DNA of 51,315 bases from Henriciella sp. (GCA_030066975.1 JASJAO010000019.1:1-51315); one strand, 5' to 3'. Shown: positions 35,071 through 43,282, counted from the first letter of the stretch. Numbers and translations are program-made. Notes: generated by a model not told the origin, from the letters alone.

Positions 35071-35262
35071 ATGCAAGCGACTTCCTCCCAAGTCACAGAA
35101 ATCTCAAACGCTGCAATTGGCTCTACGCTGTTCGCAGACACTCCGGAAGAAGAACCCGGACACCAGATTATGATCGATTTGACAAAAGCAGCAGCTGCGT
35201 CTCAACGCTCTCACATTCTGGTTGGTCGCCGTAAGCGCGCGACCCGTCGTGCCGTGCGCTAA
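35071..35262 (+). CDS. 63-residue basic-tailed protein of unknown function
   Basis: The product starts MQATSSQVTEISNAAIG, has an acidic middle (DTPEEEPGHQIMIDL) and ends in a strongly basic tail (VGRRKRATRRAVR). There is no membrane segment or signal peptide. GAAGGA stands a few bases before the ATG, a palindrome-rich promoter region lies upstream and a hairpin terminator directly downstream, so it is a complete single-gene transcription unit. The basic tail could bind nucleic acid. I do not recognise a family. Confidence 0.65.
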   Translation: MQATSSQVTEISNAAIGSTLFADTPEEEPGHQIMIDLTKAAAASQRSHILVGRRKRATRRAVR

Positions 35263-35284
35263 ATCGCGACCTTCTCTGCCTCAG

Positions 35285-35306
35285 CGCCCTGCCTTTTGGC
35301 GGGGCG
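35285..35306 (+). terminator. Intrinsic terminator
   Basis: CGCCCTGCC at 35285-35293 pairs with GGCGGGGCG at 35298-35306 (one wobble pair) around a TTTT loop and is followed by TTGTCAT. It lies 22 bases after the stop of the 63-residue gene. Confidence 0.7.
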
Positions 35307-35354
35307 TTGTCATATCTGGCGGTCAAGAAACATGGGCATTGACGGCGCGCCGGA

Positions 35355-35870
35355 TCAAGCCACCAAATCCTTCGGGCGGATACAGTTCACCAGCTTGAAA
35401 TGGACCGGCACGAATGGCCCGTCCTCTTCGGCCTCAAACAGGACAACCGCGCCTGTCGGCATTTTAGAGGCCACCCGAAGGGCCGCCTGATGGTCCAGCG
35501 ATCCAGCCTCCCGCAAGATATGCAGCGCCAGATCATGTAGTCCGGGATTATGCCCGATCACCATGAGCGTCTCGGCCGCTTCCAGCTCGCTGATACATTC
35601 GCCAATCCCGCGCTCGCCAGCGAGATAGAGATTGTCATCAAAGCTCGCTTCGCAATTCGGGAAGGCGACTTTCAGCCAGGCCCAGGTCTCGCGGGTCCGG
35701 CGCGCCGAGGAGACCATGACCCGATCCGGCACCCATCCTTCGGCCTTCAACACCGCCGCCATGGCCTGCGCTGCGCGATTTCCTGTGGGGGTCAACGCAC
35801 GGGCATGATCGTCGATCCCCTCTGTCCAGGGCTCTGTCTTCGCATGACGCATCAGCATCAGACGCTTCAT
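35355..35870 (-). CDS. SixA-type histidine phosphatase
   Basis: A 171-residue member of the histidine phosphatase (phosphoglycerate-mutase-like) superfamily. The catalytic RHAKT has His9, Arg58-region SSARRTRET supplies the second arginine, and VIGHNPGLHDL near 104-114 contains the second catalytic His. SixA enzymes remove phosphate from phosphohistidine proteins. GGAG precedes the ATG. It is monocistronic as far as can be seen, divergent from the peroxiredoxin gene. Confidence 0.87.
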   Translation of the reverse strand: MKRLMLMRHAKTEPWTEGIDDHARALTPTGNRAAQAMAAVLKAEGWVPDRVMVSSARRTRETWAWLKVAFPNCEASFDDNLYLAGERGIGECISELEAAETLMVIGHNPGLHDLALHILREAGSLDHQAALRVASKMPTGAVVLFEAEEDGPFVPVHFKLVNCIRPKDLVA

Positions 35871-35987
35871 CTGCTCTCCTTAATGCTGGTGCAGCAAAAC
35901 TAAACCCGCGTATCAGCCTCATGCGGTTGAGACCTTTTTCCATAAGGCCCACTTTCTGTCCACAAAACAAGTTTACAGGAGACAGCC

Positions 35988-36623
35988 ATGAGCTTGCTGC
36001 TCGGCGACACCGCCCCGGATTTCGAAGCAGATACCACACAGGGCCGCATTCGGTTCCATGACTGGATCGGCGATAATTGGGTGGTGTTCTTCTCTCACCC
36101 GGCCGACTTTACCCCCGTCTGCACAACGGAGCTCGGCTATACGGCCAACTTGAAAGACAAGCTCGCTGAACGCGGCGCGAAAGCCATGGTGATCTCGGTC
36201 GACACGGTCGAGCAGCACAAGAAATGGATCGCCGACATCGAAGACACGCAAAATGCTGTCGTCGACTTCCCGATCATTGGGGATCCGGACAAGACCGTTG
36301 CCACGCTTTACAACATGATCCACCCGAATGCCGATGCCAAAGTCACCGTCCGTGCGGTCTATGTGATCGATCCGAACAAGAAAATCCGCGCCTCGATCAT
36401 CTATCCGCCGTCCGCCGGGCGCAACTTTGATGAGATCCTGCGCGTCATCGACAGTATGCAGCTGACCGATACTTACAAAGTCGCGACCCCGGTGAACTGG
36501 CAGGATGGCGACGATGTGATCATCGTTCCAGCCGTGACCAATGAAGAGGCCGATACGCTGTTTCCGAAAGGCTATGAGGAAGTGCGCCCCTACCTGCGCA
36601 CCACACCGCAGCCGAACAAGTAG
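35988..36623 (+). CDS. 1-Cys peroxiredoxin (Prx6 type)
   Basis: A 211-residue peroxidase. The peroxidatic cysteine is Cys45 in HPADFTPVCTTELG, with Thr42 and Arg121-region (VRAVYVIDPNKKIR) completing the site. The length and the long C-terminal domain (VNWQDGDDVIIVPAVTNEEADTLFPKGYEEVRPYLR) are those of the Prx6 group, and no resolving cysteine is visible. It should reduce H2O2 and organic hydroperoxides in the cytoplasm. GGAG lies ahead of the ATG. Confidence 0.95.
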   Translation: MSLLLGDTAPDFEADTTQGRIRFHDWIGDNWVVFFSHPADFTPVCTTELGYTANLKDKLAERGAKAMVISVDTVEQHKKWIADIEDTQNAVVDFPIIGDPDKTVATLYNMIHPNADAKVTVRAVYVIDPNKKIRASIIYPPSAGRNFDEILRVIDSMQLTDTYKVATPVNWQDGDDVIIVPAVTNEEADTLFPKGYEEVRPYLRTTPQPNK

Positions 36624-36659
36624 TCGCGCGGTCGTCGCAGTGAACACGCGAGCTTAAGG

Positions 36660-36947
36660 TTAGAGATCGACGTTCACATCGGAAAGGGAGTCTGCGGCTG
36701 CCTCTGCCGCAGACTCTGCAACTTTCAAAGCGTGCTCTGCGGCATCTACAATGGTTTCGCCGACGGCATCGGCCGTTTCACCTGCGGTCTCCAAGGCGTC
36801 TTCTGTTAGGGTCTTACCGGTTTCCACAGCATCCTTGATTGCCTCTGCCGCTGCCCCCAACAGCGCTTCAGCCCCTACATTGGCGACAACTTCTGCAACA
36901 CCGTCGGCAACGGGATTGTTCTTCTTCTCGTCATCTTGGGTGCCCAT
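36660..36947 (-). CDS. Ala/Glu-rich helical protein of unknown function (LEA-like)
   Basis: A 95-residue acidic protein consisting almost entirely of Ala, Glu, Asp, Val and Thr, with repeated 11-residue-like helical units (AIKDAVETGKTLTEDALETAGETADAVGETIVDAAEHALKV is typical in composition). It has no Cys and no signal peptide. The composition resembles stress-related late-embryogenesis-abundant-like proteins, but no function can be assigned. AAAGGAA precedes the ATG. It lies convergent to the peroxiredoxin gene. Confidence 0.65.
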   Translation of the reverse strand: MGTQDDEKKNNPVADGVAEVVANVGAEALLGAAAEAIKDAVETGKTLTEDALETAGETADAVGETIVDAAEHALKVAESAAEAAADSLSDVNVDL

Positions 36948-37200
36948 AGAAGAGGTTCCTTTCCAACTGATCCCACCACACGGACCAAAGACCAGACCGC
37001 CGAAGTCAATCTAATGAGCACCTTGCGCCGCCGTAGTATCAAAAGCCTTAAAGTCAGTTGTCATCAACACGCGAACCGAACTCGCCTCTTGGGTTAAGCG
37101 GTTTGCATCCCCGGTTCAAACTTCGTTTACTGTGATCTGGCGTAGCGCTTGCCCCGCAATGCCAGAGGACTGCGCGAAATTCGCTGAGGAGGCGAGAACC

Positions 37201-37662
37201 ATGTCGTATTGGCACAGATTGATCCCACTCCTGGCGGCCAGCGCACTCTTTTCGGCCCCGGCGCTCGCCGATGGCACAAAAGGCAAAACCGTCAATCGCG
37301 GACCCAACCCGCTGCAGGCCAAGGTCTTGACCCCGCCGCGCCCAGGCTGCCGATTGACTGAGGATGGCCAGCATTGGGCCTGTCCGGCGCCAACGGCAAA
37401 GCCGGCCCACAAGACCAAAACCGTGCGCCGCGTCGTCAAGACAGCAGCCCCTGCCCCGACGCGTCTCACCCTCGACACGTCCGGCTTTAATGGCGGTGTC
37501 GGTGCCGGGATTGATGGCGGCTATTTTTATGGCGGCGGCGGCACCACGATCATCTTTACCGGCGCCCGCCGCTACTCTGGCGTGACGCAGCATGCCGCCT
37601 CCCGCGTCAGTTTTCGCGGCGGTTCAAAAGGCGGGAAACGCGGCAGCGGGTGCGGCTGCTAG
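37201..37662 (+). CDS. Exported Gly-rich protein with cysteine tail
   Basis: A 153-residue protein with a signal peptide (1-23, ending APALAD), a central Pro/Lys region with one Cys pair (PGCRLTEDGQHWACP), and a Gly-rich C-terminus ending GSGCGC. GAGGAGG is placed eight bases before the ATG. The mature part is basic and probably disordered or surface-associated. I do not recognise a family. A 250-base gap upstream contains no other gene. Confidence 0.65.
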   Translation: MSYWHRLIPLLAASALFSAPALADGTKGKTVNRGPNPLQAKVLTPPRPGCRLTEDGQHWACPAPTAKPAHKTKTVRRVVKTAAPAPTRLTLDTSGFNGGVGAGIDGGYFYGGGGTTIIFTGARRYSGVTQHAASRVSFRGGSKGGKRGSGCGC

Positions 37663-37668
37663 GACCGG

Positions 37669-38073
37669 TTACCCCCAAGCGAGCCTTCGCTCGCGTACCG
37701 GCTGCCACCCGTTTTCGGTCGCGAGCGCAACCGCCGCGCGCCGGGCATAGGCATCAAGCTCCGGCCCGGGCACCTCGACCCCTCGTCGGTCATAGAATCC
37801 AGCGATAAAATTGCGAAGATACGCCTTCAGTATGCCGGGAATACCGAGATCCCTTTCCAGGTCCGAGCAGCATTTGATACTCGGATAGCCCCCACACGCG
37901 GTCGAAATCCCGGTGATCACGGCCTCGAGGAAATCATCCACACAGAACCGGTACATAGCGGCGGTCATTTGCGTCAAATCCCCGTTTTCTCGGAGGGTAA
38001 ACAAGAGTAGATCCTCAGAAGAGATTTGCGCTTTCAATTCCTGAACTTCGAACTCAATAGGGGTCGTGCCCAT
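37669..38073 (-). CDS. Protein of unknown function
   Basis: A 134-residue soluble protein starting MGTTPIEFEVQELKAQIS, with a Cys-containing centre (FCVDDFLEAVITGISTACGGYPSIKCCSDLERDLG) and a basic C-terminus. AAAGGA precedes the ATG at 38073, which I prefer over the longer frame upstream because that part reads through non-coding sequence. No family is recognised. It is convergent with the Gly-rich exported protein. Confidence 0.55.
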   Translation of the reverse strand: MGTTPIEFEVQELKAQISSEDLLLFTLRENGDLTQMTAAMYRFCVDDFLEAVITGISTACGGYPSIKCCSDLERDLGIPGILKAYLRNFIAGFYDRRGVEVPGPELDAYARRAAVALATENGWQPVRERRLAWG

Positions 38074-38370
38074 AGGTGTGTCCTTTCTTGAATTGACGGG
38101 GCGTCGCAGACAGGGTCTGCGCCTTTGAGTGAACCACACCTGCGGAAACGGCAGAACGTAATAATTCGTAATTTCAACTCGACTGGACTGGTAGAACGCG
38201 TTCCCGGCCTTCCACGTTCTTCGCGACCCCGTACTAGATGTTCGCAGGCAGTGCTGCAAAGGGCTGCGCAACAGGGGTTGGCCGTCGCTCAGCAGAGCAT
38301 CCAGGTCAAAAAGCTCTGATGCGAAAACGGACACGATCCACGGTGCCTCGGCTTTTCCACGAGTTCGCCG
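38074..38370. other. Gene-free stretch
   Basis: Almost 300 bases between two minus-strand genes. It should contain the promoter of the 134-residue gene (A/T-rich part near 38155-38180). I see no further coding sequence, hairpin terminator or repeat that I can support. Confidence 0.4.
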
Positions 38371-38832
38371 TCAACGAGATAGTTCCCATTGGAGATGCTG
38401 ATACGGCACCGGTTCGACACCGTGCACGAAAAATCTTTGTAGGCCTAAAAAGTCGGACGGTGATGGGAATGCGTCAGTCGGGGTAATGAATACTAAATCG
38501 CTAAGTTGCATCGCCGTACGAATTGCTTCTGCGGTCTCCGGAGCACCAGGTGCACCGTGCACGAGAATTTGACGACGCTCTCTATCCCAGACGCGACCGC
38601 TTGTCTTAAAGTCCATTTCAAATGTGGGATCGTGCAGGTCTTGAGACGTAATTGAACGCGTTGGTACGTCTCGCGCGGAACAAAGCGACTCTAGAACCGT
38701 TCTATTCGTATCAATTCCCGCGAAAACGATCATGAGGTGCTTACGCGCCAACCAAACCGGCCGCCTATTGGACGATGCCACCAAACGGCTGCCCAATTCG
38801 AAATCGTCTGGGTGGGTCGGTTGATGGGTCAA
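38371..38832 (-). CDS. Protein of unknown function
   Basis: An open frame of 153 residues (TTG start at 38832, GGAG upstream; an ATG at 38733 is the other choice). It contains HLMIVFAGIDTNRTVLESLCSARDVPTRSITSQDL and ETAEAIRTAMQLSDLVFITPTDAFPSPSDFLGLQRFF, a pattern like an alpha/beta Rossmann-type domain. I do not recognise a family. It stands at the left border of the TetR/carotenoid oxygenase module, and its base composition is lower in GC than the housekeeping genes. Confidence 0.45.
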   Translation of the reverse strand: MTHQPTHPDDFELGSRLVASSNRRPVWLARKHLMIVFAGIDTNRTVLESLCSARDVPTRSITSQDLHDPTFEMDFKTSGRVWDRERRQILVHGAPGAPETAEAIRTAMQLSDLVFITPTDAFPSPSDFLGLQRFFVHGVEPVPYQHLQWELSR

Positions 38833-38954
38833 CGCGTTGCTTGCTCCAAGGAAGTCGGTTCGGTTTTCAAGAGCGGGTAATCCCTTGCAAATCTATCTGC
38901 CGGCGCGCTACTTGGCTCGGTTATCGAGACAGAAATAGCGACGCGTTCAGATTT

Positions 38955-38969
38955 GATAACTATGTTATC
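38955..38969 (+). promoter_or_regulatory. Operator dyad GATAACTATGTTATC before TetR gene
   Basis: GATAAC and GTTATC form a perfect inverted repeat with a three-base centre, 21 bases before the TetR start at 38991. The same arms recur twice before the carotenoid oxygenase gene (40956-40995). TetR regulators usually bind their own promoter and that of their target, so this is the likely autoregulatory site. Confidence 0.7.
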
Positions 38970-38990
38970 TGAGTCAAGGAAAACTTTGAG

Positions 38991-39566
38991 ATGGTGACCG
39001 AAACACACGCAAAAATATTGAAAGCCGCGAGTGAATTGCTGGTGGACGAAGGCGTGAACGCACTAAACGTGCGAGCAATCTCAAGTAAAGCGGGCATGTC
39101 TACGATTGGCATTTACCGAAAGTTCGGCGATCGGCAGGGCGTACTGGATGCCCTTTGCCAAGAAGGCTGGATCAGGCTGCGCGACACGATGAACGCTTGC
39201 GATCATGAAGGGTCACCAAAAGATGTGATCATGCGCCGCTTGGAAGTTTATCTCGACATAGCGAACGATTTTCCGGCGCACTATCAACTGATGTTTGAAG
39301 CATCAACACGCGGGTATGAGCCATCCACTGAAACACGGGCCTTGGCGCGAGAGACGTTTCAGGAAGTTTTGGAAAGCGTCGCAACACTCCCCAACCTTAC
39401 CGTAGACTCTGATCTCCTCGCGATCGAATTGCTTGGTTTAACACATGGTTTGTTGACTGTGGGCATACAGTCCAGCAAAGGAATCCTGCCCGTCCAAGAT
39501 TGGCGAAACGCCATACTCTCAGCGTGTTCGGCGCACATTGATGCACGAACAAAACCTTCGCCATGA
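38991..39566 (+). CDS. TetR/AcrR-family regulator of the carotenoid oxygenase
   Basis: A 191-residue one-domain-plus-ligand-domain repressor. The N-terminal helix-turn-helix is clear (ILKAASELLVDEGVNALNVRAISSKAGMSTIGIYRKFGDRQGVLDAL), and the C-terminal half is helical with no enzyme motif. The dyad GATAAC-N3-GTTATC lies directly upstream and also in front of the convergent carotenoid oxygenase, so the protein most probably represses both itself and that gene and responds to a carotenoid or apocarotenoid ligand. The ligand is inference. Confidence 0.88.
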   Translation: MVTETHAKILKAASELLVDEGVNALNVRAISSKAGMSTIGIYRKFGDRQGVLDALCQEGWIRLRDTMNACDHEGSPKDVIMRRLEVYLDIANDFPAHYQLMFEASTRGYEPSTETRALARETFQEVLESVATLPNLTVDSDLLAIELLGLTHGLLTVGIQSSKGILPVQDWRNAILSACSAHIDARTKPSP

Positions 39567-39605
39567 GCCGTTGGGTTTGGACTTAAAACAAGCAATCGCT
39601 CTTAG

Positions 39606-40946
39606 TTACAATTGCGGTATCCAGCTGCCATGGAAAGTGGCTGCTATCCTTTGTGGCAACATAATCTCCGCCAACGGACCCTTTTTGACTTCCTGAGCAT
39701 CGAAAATTGCTGCTTTTGCTCTGCCATTCTTGTAGTTGCAGGCGGTGGCGAGGAGATATCCTTCGCCCTCACCAGCCTTGTCATTGTGCGGAACGAATAT
39801 GGCCTCGCTTGTATCTACGCCTTGACCGAAGCTCCATTCCTGACTGCCTTGGTCGCCATAATACGCCACAATGCCGGACTCACCGGCGCTGCTGAACAAT
39901 TCGGTGGTGACGCTGAACCGGTGTGCCCGCCCCCAATAACGCTCATCAATGCGCGGAAAATCCTGAATGCGAGGATCGATAAGCTCTTCTGACGTCTCGC
40001 CTGTTACAAAATTCATGGTCCAACGATACAGTTGAGGCACAGTCCCTTCGCCAGGGCCGGAGCGGACCTCATCAAACATCTTCTCGAAGCGACACACGTC
40101 GCAGTGGACTTTTATGACCGAACCGCGTTCATCACGCTCTTCCCAAGCGTTCAGCGCGTGAAAGACAAATCCCTTCGGCGCTTCGAACCACCGCACGCTG
40201 GCGTCTTCGGCATCGAGGCGACGAAGGCCGACTCTTGCTTCGTAACCGTGGGTCCATTTGTAAGCGGCTTGCGAACCCTGCTTTGCTGCTTGTTCGTCAT
40301 AAAGCAGCGGAAGATCGAAGATGATGATGAAATTTTCTGTCGCGGCAAAATCGTGGATCAGACCTGGACCATTAAGAGCGATCCTGGCTTTGCGTTTAGG
40401 TGTTCCATCTGCTCCCAAAACGTAATGTGTAACGCTCGCCTCACTATTGATATCATAACCAATGGCGTGGAGATCCCCCGACGATGGATCAACATGTGGG
40501 TGCGCGGTGAAGCCGGAATCTATAAATCCTGAAAAGTCATCTCTTCCGACCGTTTCCAGGTCCTCGCTGACGCGGTACGGAATACAGGTTTCCGTCAGTG
40601 CATAGAGTGACCCGGCAAATGGAAAGATGTTCGTATTTGCGACATCCGTGCCGTTGATAGCTTGTACAGGAGATTTTTCGCCAAGCTTTTGCGAAACCGG
40701 TTCTGTGCGAACCCAGCGGTTACGATATGTTTGAGCCCGACCATCCTTGAGCGTGAGGGCATGCATCATCCCGTCGCCAAAGAAGAGATTGTGGTCAGGT
40801 GGCACCTCGCCAATCGGATTGGGGCCGATACGCGCAAGCATACCGTTCAACTCGGGAGGGATACTGCCTTCGACCTCCAGATCGAACGCCTCAACCTCCT
40901 TCTCTACGGGTGTGTAGGGACCTCTAACCCAGGGACTCTCAGACAT
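39606..40946 (-). CDS. Carotenoid oxygenase (retinal pigment epithelial membrane protein family)
   Basis: A 446-residue seven-bladed propeller dioxygenase that cleaves a double bond in carotenoids, apocarotenoids or stilbenoids with a four-histidine iron. Likely ligands are His149 (TAHPHVDP), His198 (LIHDFAATENF), His263 (FHALNAW) and His439 (ATFHGSW near the C-terminus). The early segment GMLARIGPNP and GDGMMHALTL are family hallmarks. AGGAGG lies just before the ATG at 40946, and two TetR-type operators lie right upstream. It is paired with a retinol-dehydrogenase-like SDR gene 1 kb away, so an aldehyde product could be reduced or oxidised next. Confidence 0.93.
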   Translation of the reverse strand: MSESPWVRGPYTPVEKEVEAFDLEVEGSIPPELNGMLARIGPNPIGEVPPDHNLFFGDGMMHALTLKDGRAQTYRNRWVRTEPVSQKLGEKSPVQAINGTDVANTNIFPFAGSLYALTETCIPYRVSEDLETVGRDDFSGFIDSGFTAHPHVDPSSGDLHAIGYDINSEASVTHYVLGADGTPKRKARIALNGPGLIHDFAATENFIIIFDLPLLYDEQAAKQGSQAAYKWTHGYEARVGLRRLDAEDASVRWFEAPKGFVFHALNAWEERDERGSVIKVHCDVCRFEKMFDEVRSGPGEGTVPQLYRWTMNFVTGETSEELIDPRIQDFPRIDERYWGRAHRFSVTTELFSSAGESGIVAYYGDQGSQEWSFGQGVDTSEAIFVPHNDKAGEGEGYLLATACNYKNGRAKAAIFDAQEVKKGPLAEIMLPQRIAATFHGSWIPQL

Positions 40947-40955
40947 GACACCTCC

Positions 40956-40995
40956 TATAACTTTGTTATCGGCGGGAATTGATAACAAAGTTACC
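40956..40995 (-). promoter_or_regulatory. Double TetR operator before carotenoid oxygenase
   Basis: Two copies of the dyad stand at 40956-40970 (TATAACTTTGTTATC) and 40981-40995 (GATAACAAAGTTACC), 25 bases centre to centre. Together they form a larger inverted repeat (TAACTTTGTTATC and its complement, ten bases apart). They match the dyad upstream of the TetR gene at 38955 and overlap the expected promoter of the oxygenase. Confidence 0.7.
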
Positions 40996-41134
40996 TAGTC
41001 GTAGCAAGTACCCAGACAGGCAGCGACAACAAGCGCGCTCCGATCAAAAATTACGCAAAAAACTCTGACTGATGTTCGATCTGACGTCGAATGCAGACAT
41101 CGGTTTTGGGTCAGAAGCGGGCATAGACTCATCT

Positions 41135-41797
41135 TCAAACACCTATGCTCTCTGAAAAGCTCAAAATTCCAGCTGCTTGGAGGACGATAAACCGCTTCAA
41201 CTCGGTTTCAAAAGCGTCGTAAGTTCCGGTGAATCCGGCTTGCCTGGAGGCTTCCAACAATTCCGGACGTTCTCTCGTCAATGACCAAAGCCCAGCAATA
41301 TAAGCGTAACAAGTTTTTACGAGTTCCTTGGCAGCCGATTGATCGAATCCCAAGCCGCTGTTCAATATAATAAGCGTCCATTCACCCTGCGCTTTGGCGA
41401 AGTGGCGTTTGACATTGATGAGCTTTTCAAACGGCGTGTTTTGATCAAGGGTTCGCGAAATCTCCGATAGAAGCGCGCATGCGAGCGGACGCTCCGCAAA
41501 TGTCGAAGAAATGTTCGATGCAAGTTCGTCGACGTCTTCGTATTTGGTGGTACGCTTTGCCAGTTGCCGAGTTATGTCGTCGAACTCGCGCATCAAGACA
41601 TAGGCTAAAATCTCTTCCTTGCTGGAAAAATACTTGTAGAAGGCCGATTTTGCGATCCCAGCTTCCGCCGAGAAATCCGACAAACTGACTCTATCTACAC
41701 CCTTTTTCTCAACGGCTCGCTTGGCGCCAGCGAGTAGAGACTCACGCCGCTCGCGCTTCTGAGCGACGTTTCGGGCGCGTACGAATGTCGTCGTCAA
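41135..41797 (-). CDS. TetR-family regulator, divergent to SDR gene
   Basis: A 220-residue TetR protein with the helix-turn-helix in RRESLLAGAKRAVEKKGVDRVSLSDFSAEAGIAKSAFYKYFSSKEEILAYV and a helical ligand domain (TYDAFETELKRFIVLQ end). The best start is a TTG at 41797 with GGGAG in front. It is divergent from the retinol-dehydrogenase-like SDR; a perfect eight-base dyad lies in the 94-base gap and is its likely operator. It differs clearly from the first TetR of this module, so two signals may be sensed. Confidence 0.85.
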   Translation of the reverse strand: MTTTFVRARNVAQKRERRESLLAGAKRAVEKKGVDRVSLSDFSAEAGIAKSAFYKYFSSKEEILAYVLMREFDDITRQLAKRTTKYEDVDELASNISSTFAERPLACALLSEISRTLDQNTPFEKLINVKRHFAKAQGEWTLIILNSGLGFDQSAAKELVKTCYAYIAGLWSLTRERPELLEASRQAGFTGTYDAFETELKRFIVLQAAGILSFSESIGV

Positions 41798-41858
41798 ATG
41801 GTTCTCCCAAAAACTTGTTCAATCCGCGAGGGTTGCGAAGTGATATAACACTGCTATG

Positions 41859-41879
41859 TAAGAGAACAATATTCTCTTA
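41859..41879. promoter_or_regulatory. Operator dyad between TetR and SDR genes
   Basis: TAAGAGAA at 41859-41866 and TTCTCTTA at 41872-41879 are perfect inverted arms around a five-base centre. The dyad lies 13 bases before the SDR start and 62 bases from the TetR start. It is unrelated to the GATAAC dyad of the neighbouring regulator. Confidence 0.65.
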
Positions 41880-41891
41880 ATGGAGTTGCAC

Positions 41892-42773
41892 ATGGCACGC
41901 TGGCGAATAGACGACATCCCTGATCTGACCGGAAAGGTCGCAATCGTAACAGGCGGCAATGCGGGGCTTGGATTTCGATCAGCGCTTGAGCTGGCGAAGA
42001 AACGGGCGAATGTCGTTATTGGTTGCAGACGCGTCGATGCCGGCAAAGAGGCTGTGAAGACGATCCAAAATGCAGCACCCGGCGCTGAGATAGAATGCCT
42101 CCAGCTCGACCTAACCGACCTTGAGTCGGTCTGTGAGTTCGCAAATACTTTTAAGTCGAAGTTCGATAGACTGGACATCCTTATAAACAATGCTGCGGTG
42201 GTGAACGCTGAAACGCTTCAACACACAAAGGATGGGCATGAAATCCACATGGCAACGAACCATTATGGTCACTTCGCGCTCGCAAAGCGACTGTTCTCGC
42301 GTCTGGTGGACACGCCGAACGCTCGCGTCGTCACCTTATCGAGTGGCGCCAATCGCGTCGGTGAGATTCGATTTGACGATATGGACTGGCGTCAGCGCGA
42401 ATACGACCGCGTAAAGAGTTATGGCGACAGTAAACTCGCCAACTTGCTTTTCACCGTGGCTTTACAAAAACGGTTTGAAGAGGCTGGAAGCAGCGCATTG
42501 TCAGTCGCAGCCCACCCAGGGCTGACAGCGACCGAGCGTCAGCAAACAGTCGGAGTTGGGGGTTGGTTCACAACCGCCATCGCATCTCCTGTTGAAACCG
42601 GCGTCGCACCTCAGCTGCGGGCCGCAACCGATCCAAATGTCAGAAAAGGTGAGTATTACGGGCCACGGTTTGGCTTGCGCGGTGGCCCTGTTCCCGCTCA
42701 GCCCAAGGGTAAAGCGGTGGACGCTGAGCTCGCTGAGGAGTTGTGGCAGTATACAGAGAACCTAGTCGGCTGA
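41892..42773 (+). CDS. Retinol-dehydrogenase-like short-chain dehydrogenase
   Basis: A 293-residue SDR of the group that includes retinol and protochlorophyllide-type dehydrogenases: cofactor motif TGGNAGLG at 20-27, LDLTDLESV near 73-80, NNAAV, NHYGHFALAKRL, catalytic SSGAN and YGDSKLAN with Tyr177 and Lys181, then AAHPGLTATERQ. Arg46/Arg47 after the second strand (GCRR) suggests NADP(H). It might process the aldehyde made by the nearby carotenoid oxygenase. I chose the ATG at 41892 because GGAG lies eight bases upstream; an ATG at 41880 would lack one. A dyad in front is the probable TetR operator. Confidence 0.88.
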   Translation: MARWRIDDIPDLTGKVAIVTGGNAGLGFRSALELAKKRANVVIGCRRVDAGKEAVKTIQNAAPGAEIECLQLDLTDLESVCEFANTFKSKFDRLDILINNAAVVNAETLQHTKDGHEIHMATNHYGHFALAKRLFSRLVDTPNARVVTLSSGANRVGEIRFDDMDWRQREYDRVKSYGDSKLANLLFTVALQKRFEEAGSSALSVAAHPGLTATERQQTVGVGGWFTTAIASPVETGVAPQLRAATDPNVRKGEYYGPRFGLRGGPVPAQPKGKAVDAELAEELWQYTENLVG

Positions 42774-42829
42774 TCACTCCGCCAATCGTCATCCAATGTC
42801 CGCCCTGACGCCGATAGCAGACCTAAAAC

Positions 42830-43282
42830 TTACGCCCTCACCTCCGCCGCGTCATACTTTGTATCGACCGAACCGCAGCTTGGGCCATAAATGTCTAACG
42901 CCAAAGCAATACCGCGCTCGCCAAGGAGCTTGAGGGTCCCAGGCGAAATCGCGAGGCCCTCATTGCCTTCATCCATGAAAAGACCGCAAAACAAATCTAC
43001 AGAGTATTTCGCGGTCAGCTCGCGCCAGACATCCAGATCGTTCGTCGTTCCGGACAGAAGTGTTGCGATCTGAGCCTCCAGATCTCCTGGGGTCTTACGT
43101 GCGACCTTAACACTCCATCGCCCGGTTCTAGCCGCACGCTCGCTTCCGGATGGCAGTTTTAGAGCTTCGCCGCGTCGCGCACCAACATCCGGGGACTTAC
43201 CGAGCAGCGCTGTAACTTCATCGGGATCGAGATCATCCCCCAAAATGCGAAGCGAGGCGACGGTTTCTTTCAACGCCGGCAT
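42830..43282 (-). CDS. DUF4279 domain protein
   Basis: A 150-residue soluble protein of the DUF4279 type: SLRILGDDLDPDEVTALLGKSPDVGARRGE at the start, TGRWSV in the middle, then FCGLFMDEGNEGLAISPGTLKLLGERGIALALDIYG. The function of the family is not established. It lies 31 bases after the metallopeptidase gene on the same strand, probably one transcript. Confidence 0.8.
   Translation of the reverse strand: MPALKETVASLRILGDDLDPDEVTALLGKSPDVGARRGEALKLPSGSERAARTGRWSVKVARKTPGDLEAQIATLLSGTTNDLDVWRELTAKYSVDLFCGLFMDEGNEGLAISPGTLKLLGERGIALALDIYGPSCGSVDTKYDAAEVRA

Noticed and set aside
38238..38486. Plus-strand reading frame of 82 residues
   Set aside because: It overlaps the minus-strand unknown gene, has no ribosome site and shows no protein-like pattern.
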